Below are positions 7,041 through 11,720 of a stretch of 11,720 bases of DNA, piece by piece. The stretch lies in NCBI GenBank assembly GCA_947097615.1, contig CAMURX010000038.1, positions 1 to 11,720 of the forward strand. The letters are read 5' to 3'. Position numbers and translations under genes: made by a program. Under the pieces are notes generated by a model, which saw only the letters and a list, made by a program, of their open reading frames with translations, searched no databases and had not been told where the DNA came from. The stretch comes from an uncultured Neisseria sp. (GTDB lineage: Bacteria; Pseudomonadota; Gammaproteobacteria; Burkholderiales; Neisseriaceae). Position 1 is the first letter of the stretch. Each line of letters begins with the position of its first letter.

Positions 7041-7052
7041 TTCAGACGGCCT
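7041..7052 (-). repeat. DNA uptake sequence inside the ABC ATPase gene
   Basis: TTCAGACGGCCT on the plus strand is a perfect DUS in the coding direction of the ATPase gene, translated as K-G-R-L-N at about residues 104-108, between the Q-loop and the signature motif. Confidence 0.85.
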
Positions 7053-7262
7053 TTTTTGGCGTAGGACGAAAGTGTGATGTAGCCGCGCACGCTCATGGGC
7101 ATATTGTAGCGGCCGTGCTGGCCGACCCAGGCAGCGCGGCCTTGGCGCACTTGCGGGGCGGCGGGTGCGCCGTGCAGCAGGATTTCGCCTTGTCCAATCT
7201 GGCCGATAAGGGCGCGCAGCAGGGTGGATTTGCCCGCGCCGTTGGGGCCGATGACGGCGGTG

Positions 7263-7268
7263 TTTTTT
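7263..7268 (-). other. A6 homopolymer at the ATPase frameshift
   Basis: Six T's on the plus strand (six A's in the gene) follow the codons for F-P-A. The reading frame changes here: CAA AAA ACA in the open start frame versus CAA AAA AAC ACC if one A is added or re-read. The second option leads straight into TAVIGPNGAGKS. Confidence 0.8.
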
Positions 7269-7366
7269 GGGCGGGAAAATCGAGCGCGTCGATGGAAAGC
7301 AGGGTTTTGCCTTTAACGGCAACGTGAAGGTTGCGGACTTGGAATGTGGTTTGTGTGGTCATGATG

Positions 7367-7378
7367 AGGCCGTCTGAA
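7367..7378 (+). repeat. DNA uptake sequence just before the ATPase start
   Basis: Perfect AGGCCGTCTGAA lies five bases upstream of the ATPase ATG (on the opposite strand), where a Shine-Dalgarno would be expected. The gene therefore has no good ribosome site. Confidence 0.85.
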
Positions 7379-7385
7379 AATGAGC

Positions 7386-7487
7386 GTGAACCAAAATTAA
7401 AAAATCTACGGCGTTGCTGCGCCTTGCCGTATTACCCATACTGTCTGCGGCTTGCTGCCTTGTATCTTTCTTAATTTTGATTCACTA
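7386..7487. repeat. Correia-like repeat (CREE-type MITE) between permease and ATPase genes
   Basis: GTGAACCAAAATTAA (7386-7400) and TTAATTTTGATTCAC (7471-7485) are terminal inverted repeats matching at 14 of 15 bases. Between them is TACGGCGTTGCTGCGCCTTG and ACTGTCTGCGGCTTGCTGCC, closely resembling from memory the core of the short Correia element of N. meningitidis, though the ends differ (TAGTGAATC rather than TATAGTGGATT). The element is about 100 bp and lacks the IHF-containing middle of the long form. Its outer TAG is the stop codon of the permease gene. Transcribed, it would fold into a long hairpin like those cut by RNase III. Confidence 0.75.
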
Positions 7488-8423
7488 ACGTTGTATGGGG
7501 CGGATAAAGAGATACAGAAAAAACGGCCCACCGAGCAGGGCGATGACGATGCCCACGGGCAAATCGACGGGATAGGTAAGCCAGCGCGAGATGCCGTCCA
7601 CAATCATCAGAAACACCGCGCCCACCCAGGCCGACAGCGCGGTAAGGCGGCTGCGTCCGCCGCTGACGGCCTGCGCGAGCACGTTGGGAATCATCATGCC
7701 GAGAAAGCCGATCACGCCCGCCAGCGACACCGCGCCGCCGGTCATCAGCGCCGCGCCGATAACGGTTTGCACGCGCACGCGACCGACCGATACGCCCATG
7801 CTCACGGCGGTGTCTTCGCCTGTCATCAATACATCGAGCTGCCACCCCGACAGCAGCAGCAATACAAAACCAGGCAGCATGGTGCACAAGGCCAAGAGCG
7901 GCGAGGCAAAGCCCGCTTCCGACAGGCTGCCCGCCAGCCAGTTGGTTGCGCTGCGCAGCGCCATGTCGTCGGCCAGAAACATAATCATGCTCACCGCCGC
8001 GCCTGCAAACGCGCTCAATACGAAACTCAACACCAGCAGCCCCAGCGTTCCGCCGCCCACCAGCCGGTGCACGGCCAAAATCAGCAGGCACACGCCCAAC
8101 GCGCCGCCAAACGCGGCCACGGGTACGCTCACCGCGCCGCCGCCGAGTGCAATCACCGAAATCACGCCCAAAGCCGCGCCGCCCGACGTACCGATCAGGC
8201 TGGGATCGGCCAGCGGGTTTTCAAACAAAGCCTGCAAAGCCGCGCCCGAAGCCGCCAGCCCCGCGCCGACCAAAAGCGCGGTGTAGATGCGCGGCAGGCG
8301 GATTTGGCGGACGGTGTCGTCCATCGCCAGCGGCGAATCCCACGCGCCAAAACCGATGCCGCTGCAAAAGTAAACGGCAGCGGCGGTAAACAGAAGGGTG
8401 AGAATGAAGGTGTGCGGTTTCAT
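7485..8423 (-). CDS. FecCD-family iron-complex ABC transporter permease
   Basis: The 312-residue protein is a BtuC/FecCD-type permease for ferric siderophores, haem or cobalamin, with about nine to ten transmembrane helices in the inner membrane. Diagnostic parts are RLPR (42-45), GAGLAASGAALQALFENPLA (53-72) with DPSLIGTSGGAALG after it, and the cytoplasmic coupling region GVIGFLGMMIPN that contacts the ATPase. It is slightly short at the N-terminus but has a full core. The last codons run into a Correia-like element, whose TAG serves as stop. No substrate-binding protein or TonB-dependent receptor gene is in the window. A promoter-like region, possible Fur site and terminator lie upstream. 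The ribosome site before the ATG is weak. The substrate is unknown. Confidence 0.9.
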   Translation of the reverse strand: MKPHTFILTLLFTAAAVYFCSGIGFGAWDSPLAMDDTVRQIRLPRIYTALLVGAGLAASGAALQALFENPLADPSLIGTSGGAALGVISVIALGGGAVSVPVAAFGGALGVCLLILAVHRLVGGGTLGLLVLSFVLSAFAGAAVSMIMFLADDMALRSATNWLAGSLSEAGFASPLLALCTMLPGFVLLLLSGWQLDVLMTGEDTAVSMGVSVGRVRVQTVIGAALMTGGAVSLAGVIGFLGMMIPNVLAQAVSGGRSRLTALSAWVGAVFLMIVDGISRWLTYPVDLPVGIVIALLGGPFFLYLFIRPIQR

Positions 8424-8508
8424 GGTTTGCTTGTGAAAATGGGGAAAGGGAAGGTGTTTTTAACTGCGTTAAAGCCATGTTTTCAGACGGACTTTCGCCG
8501 CAGAAAAA

Positions 8509-8537
8509 CGGGCAGCCCGTCTGAAACAGTCTGCCCG
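8509..8537 (-). terminator. Intrinsic terminator in the permease leader (possible attenuator)
   Basis: On the minus strand, CGGGCAG (8537-8531) and CTGCCCG (8515-8509) form a 7-bp GC-rich stem followed directly by TTTTT (8508-8504). It lies about 85 bases before the permease start. The loop carries TTTCAGACGG, which can instead pair with CCGTCTGAAA downstream (8490-8481). The two pairings exclude each other. Confidence 0.5.
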
Positions 8538-8543
8538 ATTGGT

Positions 8544-8562
8544 GCGAAATTTTATCATTCCG
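8544..8562 (-). promoter_or_regulatory. Possible promoter and Fur site upstream of the permease
   Basis: On the minus strand GGAATGATAAAATTTC contains a -10-like TAAAAT (8554-8549) and AATGATAA (8559-8552), which matches the centre-left of the Fur box; about 11 of 19 positions agree with GATAATGATAATCATTATC by my alignment. Iron control would suit a FecCD transporter. No good -35 is seen. Confidence 0.3.
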
Positions 8563-8601
8563 TATCCGTTTTCACCACACCCACGGGCGGCGCGGGCGCA
8601 A

Positions 8602-8659
8602 AAAGGCCGTCTGAAAACGTTTCAGAAACGTCATGCCCGTGAAGGCGGGAACGGCCTTT
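8602..8659 (-). repeat. Composite dRS3-like/DUS repeat, copy C (inverted, short)
   Basis: Read on the minus strand it begins AAAGGCCGTTCCCGCCTT, contains ATGACGTTTCTGAAA and ends in a DUS (AGGCCGTCTGAA at 8604-8615 on the plus strand), matching copy A with the middle missing. Its ends AAAGGCCGT and ACGGCCTTT are complementary. It sits 10 bases past the stop of the DUF1232 gene and probably acts as its terminator. Confidence 0.7.
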
Positions 8660-8669
8660 CGTCACAGGC

Positions 8670-9020
8670 TCAGCGGCGCAGCAGTGCGTCGGCGGCTGCT
8701 TGGGCGCGGCTGAGGATGTCTTCGGTGAGATAGGCTTTGAGTTGCGTGTAGGCCAGCGTGAGGACGGCAATATCGTCGGTGAAACCAAAAGGCAGCAGAA
8801 TGTCGGGGATGCTATCGATGGGGCTGACGAAATACAGCAGGGCGGCGGCGATGATGAGTTTGGCTTTGGCCGGGGTTTGCGGCGAGCGGTAGAGGTAGTA
8901 GAGGGCGTAAAACTGCCGCACGACGGGCGCACCGAGGTCGGCGGCGTGGCGGGCGAGTTTTTTCAGAAAGCCCGGTTCGTTGAGTTTGCGGCGGCGGAAG
9001 GTGGGGATGTAGTCGGTCAT
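8670..9020 (-). CDS. YkvA family (DUF1232) small membrane protein
   Basis: The 116-residue protein contains the DUF1232 signature YFVSPIDSIPDILLPFGFTD (63-82), a hydrophobic segment thought to be membrane-associated. The function of the family is not established. The charged N-terminus (RRRK) and hydrophobic middle fit an inner-membrane protein with a cytoplasmic N-terminus. A perfect DUS (9021-9032) directly abuts the ATG, so the start reads GAAAGGCCGTCTGAAATG on the coding strand; the AAAGG at the DUS edge is the only candidate ribosome site. It lies between the LplT-like gene and the permease, bounded on both sides by DUS hairpins, so it is probably a single-gene unit or a weak extension of the upstream group. 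Confidence 0.85.
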   Translation of the reverse strand: MTDYIPTFRRRKLNEPGFLKKLARHAADLGAPVVRQFYALYYLYRSPQTPAKAKLIIAAALLYFVSPIDSIPDILLPFGFTDDIAVLTLAYTQLKAYLTEDILSRAQAAADALLRR

Positions 9021-9032
9021 TTCAGACGGCCT
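9021..9032 (-). repeat. DNA uptake sequence fused to the DUF1232 start codon
   Basis: The perfect DUS AGGCCGTCTGAA on the minus strand is followed immediately by ATG. Its first bases (AAAGG with the preceding AA) double as a Shine-Dalgarno about ten bases from the start. Confidence 0.85.
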
Positions 9033-9070
9033 TTCTCGGTTGCGGTTGCAGTTTCAGGCGGCCATATGGT

Positions 9071-9107
9071 TTTTCAGACGGCCTGTATCAAGCAGGCCGT
9101 CTGAAAA
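9071..9107. terminator. Inverted DUS pair hairpin downstream of the LplT-like gene
   Basis: TTTTCAGACGGCCTG (9071-9085) and CAGGCCGTCTGAAAA (9093-9107) form a perfect 15-bp stem with a 7-base loop. The DUS order is the reverse of the other hairpins, so the A/T end is at the base and there is no U-tract after it; termination may be weaker. A degenerate DUS (TTCAGGCGGCCA) lies at 9053-9064. Confidence 0.65.
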
Positions 9108-9121
9108 GTTTGGTAAGCGGT

Positions 9122-10411
9122 TTATCCGCGCAGGAAACGGCGGTCGAGTTTGACCAGATAGGCCAACAGGCCGAGGTTGCCGAGGGCGACGGCGAGATAA
9201 AGCAGGCCGATGCTGTCGAACAGAAAGAGCAGCACGGCGCTGAAAATGGCGGCGGCCACCATAAACAGGCCGTTGACGATGTTGTTGGCGGCGACGGCGT
9301 TGGCGCGGAATTCGTCGCTGCTGGCGGTTTGCAGCCAGGTGTAGAGGGGCACGGAAAAAAAGCCGCCGAAAAAGCCGATGGCAATCATGCAGGCCATAAC
9401 GGGATAGGCGTTGGCGCGGGTGAGGAAGGAGAAGATGCCTTCGAGCTGCGCGCTGTCGTAGTGTTGGCCGTGGGTGAGCCAGACGAGAAGGACGCCGAAG
9501 ACGGTGAGGCCAACGGTGCCAGCGGAAACGAGGCGCAGGTGCAGGCGGTGGCCGCTGATTTTGCTGCACAGCACCGAGCCTGCGGCGATGCCGACGGAAA
9601 AGAGGGCGAGCATGAGGTTGAAGACGTTGTCGTTGCCGCCGAGGTGTTTCTGCGTGAAGGTGGGCAGCTGGGTGGTGTAGACGGCGCCGATGAGCCAAAA
9701 CCAGGAGATGCCGATGATGGCGGTGTAGAGTTCTTTTTGCGCGAAGGTGTCTTTGAGGAGCTGTTTGGTGCTGCGGACGATGTTCGGGTCGATGTGCTGC
9801 TGCGGGTTTTTCGCGCCGACGTAGGGCATGAAGAAGGCCGTTACCGTGCCGCCGATTGCAATCAGCACGACCAGTGCCATCACCAGCGCGTGCGGCGCGC
9901 CTGCCAGTATCGTGCCGAGGATTTGGCCGAGGAGGATGGCGAGGAAGGTGCCCGATTCGATCAGGCTGTTGCCCATCATCAGTTCTTTGTCGTCGAGATA
10001 ATCGGGCAGGATGGCGTATTTGAGCGGGCCGAACAGGGTGGATTGCGCGCCCATGCAAAAGAGCATGGCCAGCAGCAGGGGGGCGGATTGGATGTAAAAG
10101 CCGTAGGCGGCAACGGCCATGATGAGGATTTCCAAAAGTTTGATGATGCGGGCGAAGCGGGCTTTGTCGTAGCGGGTGCTCAGTTGGCCGGAGATGGAGG
10201 AGAAGAGGAAATAGGGCAGGATGAAGAGCAGCGAGCCGAGGTTAAGCATTTGCGCGGGCGGCAGGATGCTGTTGGCGCCGAGGCCGTGATAGCTGATCAT
10301 GACAAAGAGGGCGGTTTTGAACAGGTTGTCGTTCAATGCGCCGAGAAACTGTGTGCCGAACAGGGGGGCGAAGCGGCGGCTTTTGGCAAAGGCGAAGGCG
10401 GAGTCGGTCAT
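9122..10411 (-). CDS. LplT-like MFS transporter (lysophospholipid transporter family)
   Basis: The 429-residue inner-membrane protein is an MFS carrier with about twelve helices. The N-terminal block FGTQFLGALNDNLFKTALFV (18-37) is characteristic of LplT, which flips lysophospholipids across the inner membrane for reacylation, and of the matching domain of Aas-type fusions. GQLSTRYDKAR and FGPLKYAILPDYL fit the same family. No acyltransferase (Aas) domain is fused to it or visible nearby. The start ATG lies two bases after the ccoS stop (TAACCATG) and has no good ribosome site, so translation is probably coupled to ccoS. A DUS hairpin follows the stop. The transported lipid is inferred from the family. 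Confidence 0.82.
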   Translation of the reverse strand: MTDSAFAFAKSRRFAPLFGTQFLGALNDNLFKTALFVMISYHGLGANSILPPAQMLNLGSLLFILPYFLFSSISGQLSTRYDKARFARIIKLLEILIMAVAAYGFYIQSAPLLLAMLFCMGAQSTLFGPLKYAILPDYLDDKELMMGNSLIESGTFLAILLGQILGTILAGAPHALVMALVVLIAIGGTVTAFFMPYVGAKNPQQHIDPNIVRSTKQLLKDTFAQKELYTAIIGISWFWLIGAVYTTQLPTFTQKHLGGNDNVFNLMLALFSVGIAAGSVLCSKISGHRLHLRLVSAGTVGLTVFGVLLVWLTHGQHYDSAQLEGIFSFLTRANAYPVMACMIAIGFFGGFFSVPLYTWLQTASSDEFRANAVAANNIVNGLFMVAAAIFSAVLLFLFDSIGLLYLAVALGNLGLLAYLVKLDRRFLRG

Positions 10412-10413
10412 GG

Positions 10414-10623
10414 TTAGTTTTCGCGGTCGGTGGCGGGGGCGGACGGTTTTTGCGTTTCAGACGGCCTTTCGGGTTCGCGGTAGCTGTCGTCGTCCATCAG
10501 GATGCGGTGGGCGGGGCCTTCGAGGTCGTCGAACTGGCCGCTTTTGCCCGACCACCAGAAGAAATAGATAATCAGCGCGCCGAGAATCAGGCTCAGCGGC
10601 ACGAGGATGTACATGCTTTCCAT
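10414..10623 (-). CDS. ccoS: Cytochrome oxidase maturation protein, cbb3-type, CcoS
   Basis: The 69-residue protein has one N-terminal transmembrane helix (about residues 4-24) and the CcoS signature FWWSGKSGQFDDLEGPAHRI (22-41) with LMDDD after it. CcoS is needed to load cofactors (haem b and copper site) into the CcoN subunit of cbb3 oxidase, the high-affinity terminal oxidase of Neisseria. The ATG at 10623 shares one base with the stop of the preceding gene (TGATG) and gives the usual MES- start. The proline- and glutamate-rich C-terminal tail (50-69) is longer than the conserved core and contains a coded DUS (10456-10467, R-P-S-E). The other cco genes are not in this window. Confidence 0.93.
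   Translation of the reverse strand: MESMYILVPLSLILGALIIYFFWWSGKSGQFDDLEGPAHRILMDDDSYREPERPSETQKPSAPATDREN
10456..10467 (-). repeat. DNA uptake sequence inside ccoS
   Basis: TTCAGACGGCCT on the plus strand is a perfect DUS in the coding direction of ccoS. It encodes R-P-S-E in the unconserved C-terminal tail and probably arrived with, or created, that extension. Confidence 0.85.
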
Positions 10624-10940
10624 CAGAATGTTCCGGCAAGGTCTTCAAGAATAAAGGTTTGTCCGCCGAGGCTGAGGTATTCGTTGCGGATGCGCCCGGC
10701 GGGTGTGCCGTCGGCAGCGTAGAGGCCGACACGGTCTTTTTCCAGCCGCCAGATGCCTGCGGTTTCGCTGTCTTGGAAGGGGGCGAGGGCGCGTTCTGCG
10801 GCGGCAGGGGGCGGGTTTTCGCTTTGCAGTTTGACGAGAAACTGCCCGGACTGCGGCGGGGTTTCGTGCTCATCGTCGTCGGTCATAACGAAGAAGCCGA
10901 TATGGGTTTGGTCTTCGCTGTGGAGGCTGAAATAGTGCAT
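10623..10940 (-). CDS. Uncharacterised 105-residue protein upstream of ccoS
   Basis: I do not recognise this protein. It has no signal peptide or transmembrane helix, so it is probably cytoplasmic. Residues 20-55 are acidic then proline/alanine-rich (TDDDEHETPP; NPPPAAAERALAP), and residues 63-105 look like a small beta-rich module (IWRLEKDRVGLYAADGTPAG, then IRNEYLSLGGQTFILEDL). It lacks cysteines, so it is not a metal-site chaperone of the usual type. The stop overlaps the ccoS start by one base, so the two are almost certainly cotranscribed and coupled; this link is the best clue to function. The ribosome site before the ATG at 10940 is poor, and the internal Met19 is a less attractive alternative. 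A DUS and DUS hairpin lie upstream. Confidence 0.7.
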   Translation of the reverse strand: MHYFSLHSEDQTHIGFFVMTDDDEHETPPQSGQFLVKLQSENPPPAAAERALAPFQDSETAGIWRLEKDRVGLYAADGTPAGRIRNEYLSLGGQTFILEDLAGTF

Positions 10941-10959
10941 GGGACGGGATGGCGGCAGG

Positions 10960-10971
10960 AGGCCGTCTGAA
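10960..10971 (+). repeat. DNA uptake sequence upstream of the 105-residue gene
   Basis: A single perfect AGGCCGTCTGAA lies 20 bases before the start of the unknown gene, and a second DUS starts 31 bases further (part of the hairpin at 10990-11030). Confidence 0.85.
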
Positions 10972-10989
10972 AAGGGTTGTATGGGAAAG

Positions 10990-11030
10990 GAGGCCGTCTG
11001 AAAACGGAAAGTTCTTTTTCAGACGGCCTC
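10990..11030. terminator. Inverted DUS pair terminator after pilU
   Basis: GAGGCCGTCTGAAAA (10990-11004) and TTTTCAGACGGCCTC (11016-11030) form a perfect 15-bp stem with an 11-base loop. On the minus strand it begins 13 bases after the pilU stop and is followed by CTTTCC, so it probably ends the pilU transcript and separates it from the ccoS group. Confidence 0.82.
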
Positions 11031-11042
11031 TTGTGTCGGGGT

Positions 11043-11720
11043 TCAAAGCAGCTCGAAGTCGATGCCGGCGTTCTGTCCCCTGCGGCTTTTGAGCTGGATG
11101 GCCAGACGCAGGTCGTTGGCGGAATCGGCGTTTTTAATCGCTTCGGCGTAGGAAATCTGGCCGCTTTCGAAGAGTTCGTACAGCGCCTGGTCGAAGGTCT
11201 GCATGCCGATGTCGGTGGATTTTTTCATGATTTCTTTGATGCCGTGCACTTCGCCGCGCAAAATCAGGTCGGAAATCAGCGGCGATTGCAGCAACACTTC
11301 CACCGCCGCCGCACGGCCTTTGCCGTTTTCTTTCGGCACAAGGCGTTGGGAGACGAAGGCCTGCAAATTGAGCGACAGGTCGGTCAGAAGCTGGGTGCGT
11401 TTTTCTTCGGGGAAGAAGTTGATGATGCGGTCGAGCGCCTGGTTGGAGCTGTTGGCGTGGAGGGTGGCCATGCACAGGTGGCCGGTTTCGGCGAAGGCCA
11501 GCGCGTATTCCATGGTTTCCTGGTCGCGGATCTCGCCGATGAGGATGACGTCGGGCGCCTGGCGCAGGGTGTTTTTCAGGGCGGCAAACCAGTTGTCGGT
11601 GTCGACGCCCACTTCGCGCTGGGTGATGATGCAGTTTTTGTGCGGGTGGACGAACTCGATGGGGTCTTCGATGGTGATGATGTGGCCGTAGCTGTTTTCG
11701 TTGCGGTAGTCGATCATGGC
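11043..11720 (-). CDS. pilU: Type IV pilus retraction ATPase PilU (C-terminal part)
   Basis: The gene runs off the right edge, so the N-terminus and Walker A are missing; about 225 C-terminal residues are present. PilU is a PilT-family secretion ATPase that assists PilT in type IV pilus retraction and so in twitching and DNA uptake. Visible motifs are the Asp box TIEDPIEFVH, Walker B DVILIGEIRD and the His box GHLCMATLHA. The segment INFFPEEKRTQLLTDLSLNL distinguishes PilU from PilT, which has a shorter FPAGDK-type sequence here and a C-terminal AIRNLIRE motif that is absent from this protein. The frame is open to the window edge (ATG at 11717 is an internal Met in the AMIDYRNEN block). A DUS hairpin follows the stop. 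Confidence 0.93.
   Translation of the reverse strand, partial: AMIDYRNENSYGHIITIEDPIEFVHPHKNCIITQREVGVDTDNWFAALKNTLRQAPDVILIGEIRDQETMEYALAFAETGHLCMATLHANSSNQALDRIINFFPEEKRTQLLTDLSLNLQAFVSQRLVPKENGKGRAAAVEVLLQSPLISDLILRGEVHGIKEIMKKSTDIGMQTFDQALYELFESGQISYAEAIKNADSANDLRLAIQLKSRRGQNAGIDFELL

Larger units (their letters stand above)
6629..7362 (-). pseudogene. Iron-complex ABC transporter ATPase (FecE-like), frameshifted before Walker A
   Basis: This is the ATP-binding subunit for the FecCD permease upstream. The ATG at 7362 reads MTTQTTFQVRNLHVAVKGKT and continues to about codon 33, where an A6 run (complement of 7263-7268) shifts the frame; unshifted translation stops at 7093 after 89 residues. 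Adding one A, or a -1 ribosomal slip, restores a 244-residue protein with Walker A GPNGAGKS (39-46), Q-loop Gln82, signature LSGGE (132-136), Walker B VLLLDEP (152-158) and switch His188. Everything downstream is intact, so the break is recent, phase-variable, bypassed by slippage, or a sequencing error. Codon use does not change at the break. A DUS is coded within it at 7041-7052. The ribosome site is weak, and a DUS occupies its usual position. Confidence 0.82.

Noticed and set aside
7263..7268. Classical X-XXY-YYZ slippery heptamer at the ATPase frameshift
   Set aside because: AAAAAAC is present but in the wrong register for tandem slippage (the zero frame reads CAA AAA ACA). A single-site -1 slip is possible, but no clear stimulatory stem or Shine-Dalgarno was seen, so programmed frameshifting is left as one option only.
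9110..10417. A 435-codon plus-strand frame opposite the LplT-like gene
   Set aside because: The Gly/Glu/Asp-rich translation has no recognisable domain, and the minus strand encodes a clear MFS protein.
10414..10614. Start of ccoS at Met4 (10614)
   Set aside because: The upstream ATG at 10623 gives the usual MES- N-terminus and is coupled to the preceding stop codon.
2681..11030. CRISPR array suggested by many short repeats
   Set aside because: The repeats are 12-base uptake sequences in both orientations with irregular spacing; there are no regular spacers and no cas genes.
11043..11717. pilU starting at the ATG at 11717
   Set aside because: This Met is internal (the AMIDYRNEN region). 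The frame continues to the window edge, and Walker A must lie further upstream.

Overview
The window looks like chromosome of a GC-rich Neisseria-type bacterium. At least 19 perfect copies of the 12-mer AGGCCGTCTGAA (the AG-DUS variant of the neisserial DNA uptake sequence) are present in both orientations. They sit inside genes, next to start codons, and as inverted pairs that form transcription terminators. Correia-like and dRS3-like small repeats and a PilU gene agree with a naturally competent, piliated, probably commensal Neisseria; the species cannot be named from this window.

Layout, left to right. Bases 1-62 look like the end of an IS5-type insertion sequence. Then, on the minus strand, comes the operon ubiU-ubiV-ubiT (2494 down to 113), for O2-independent ubiquinone hydroxylation, with all eight Fe-S cysteines preserved. 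A 301-base AT-rich divergent intergenic region separates it from a MutT-type Nudix gene with an unusual C-terminal extension (2796-3596, plus). A DUS hairpin follows. Next is a divergent pair: a flavodoxin-fold NAD(P)H:quinone oxidoreductase (3676-4230, minus, GTG start) and an HxlR-family regulator (4326-4712, plus) that share an operator-like inverted repeat. A 12-transmembrane-type OFA-family transporter (4930-6468, plus) lies between two direct copies of a dRS3/DUS composite repeat.

Further right, on the minus strand, is a FecCD/FecE-type iron-complex ABC transporter: an intact permease (8423-7485) and an ATPase (7362-6629) whose reading frame is broken at an A6 run just before Walker A. 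A Correia-like element lies between the two genes and supplies the permease stop codon. Upstream of the permease is a promoter-like sequence followed by an intrinsic terminator, which could be an attenuator. Next come a small YkvA/DUF1232 membrane protein, then a tightly packed minus-strand group: an unknown 105-residue protein, the cbb3 oxidase assembly protein CcoS and an LplT-like MFS transporter. The window ends inside pilU.

Two themes connect several genes. Respiration and redox: ubiUVT makes quinone without oxygen, CcoS serves the high-affinity cbb3 oxidase, and the HxlR/quinone-reductase pair probably deals with quinone or electrophile stress. Small repeats: DUS, Correia-like and dRS3-like sequences occupy nearly every gene boundary and appear to have shaped terminators, stop codons and leaders. 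I see no phage, CRISPR, defence island or RNA gene. The strongest unusual signals are the repeat-remodelled and frameshifted ABC transporter and the OFA transporter framed by direct repeats.
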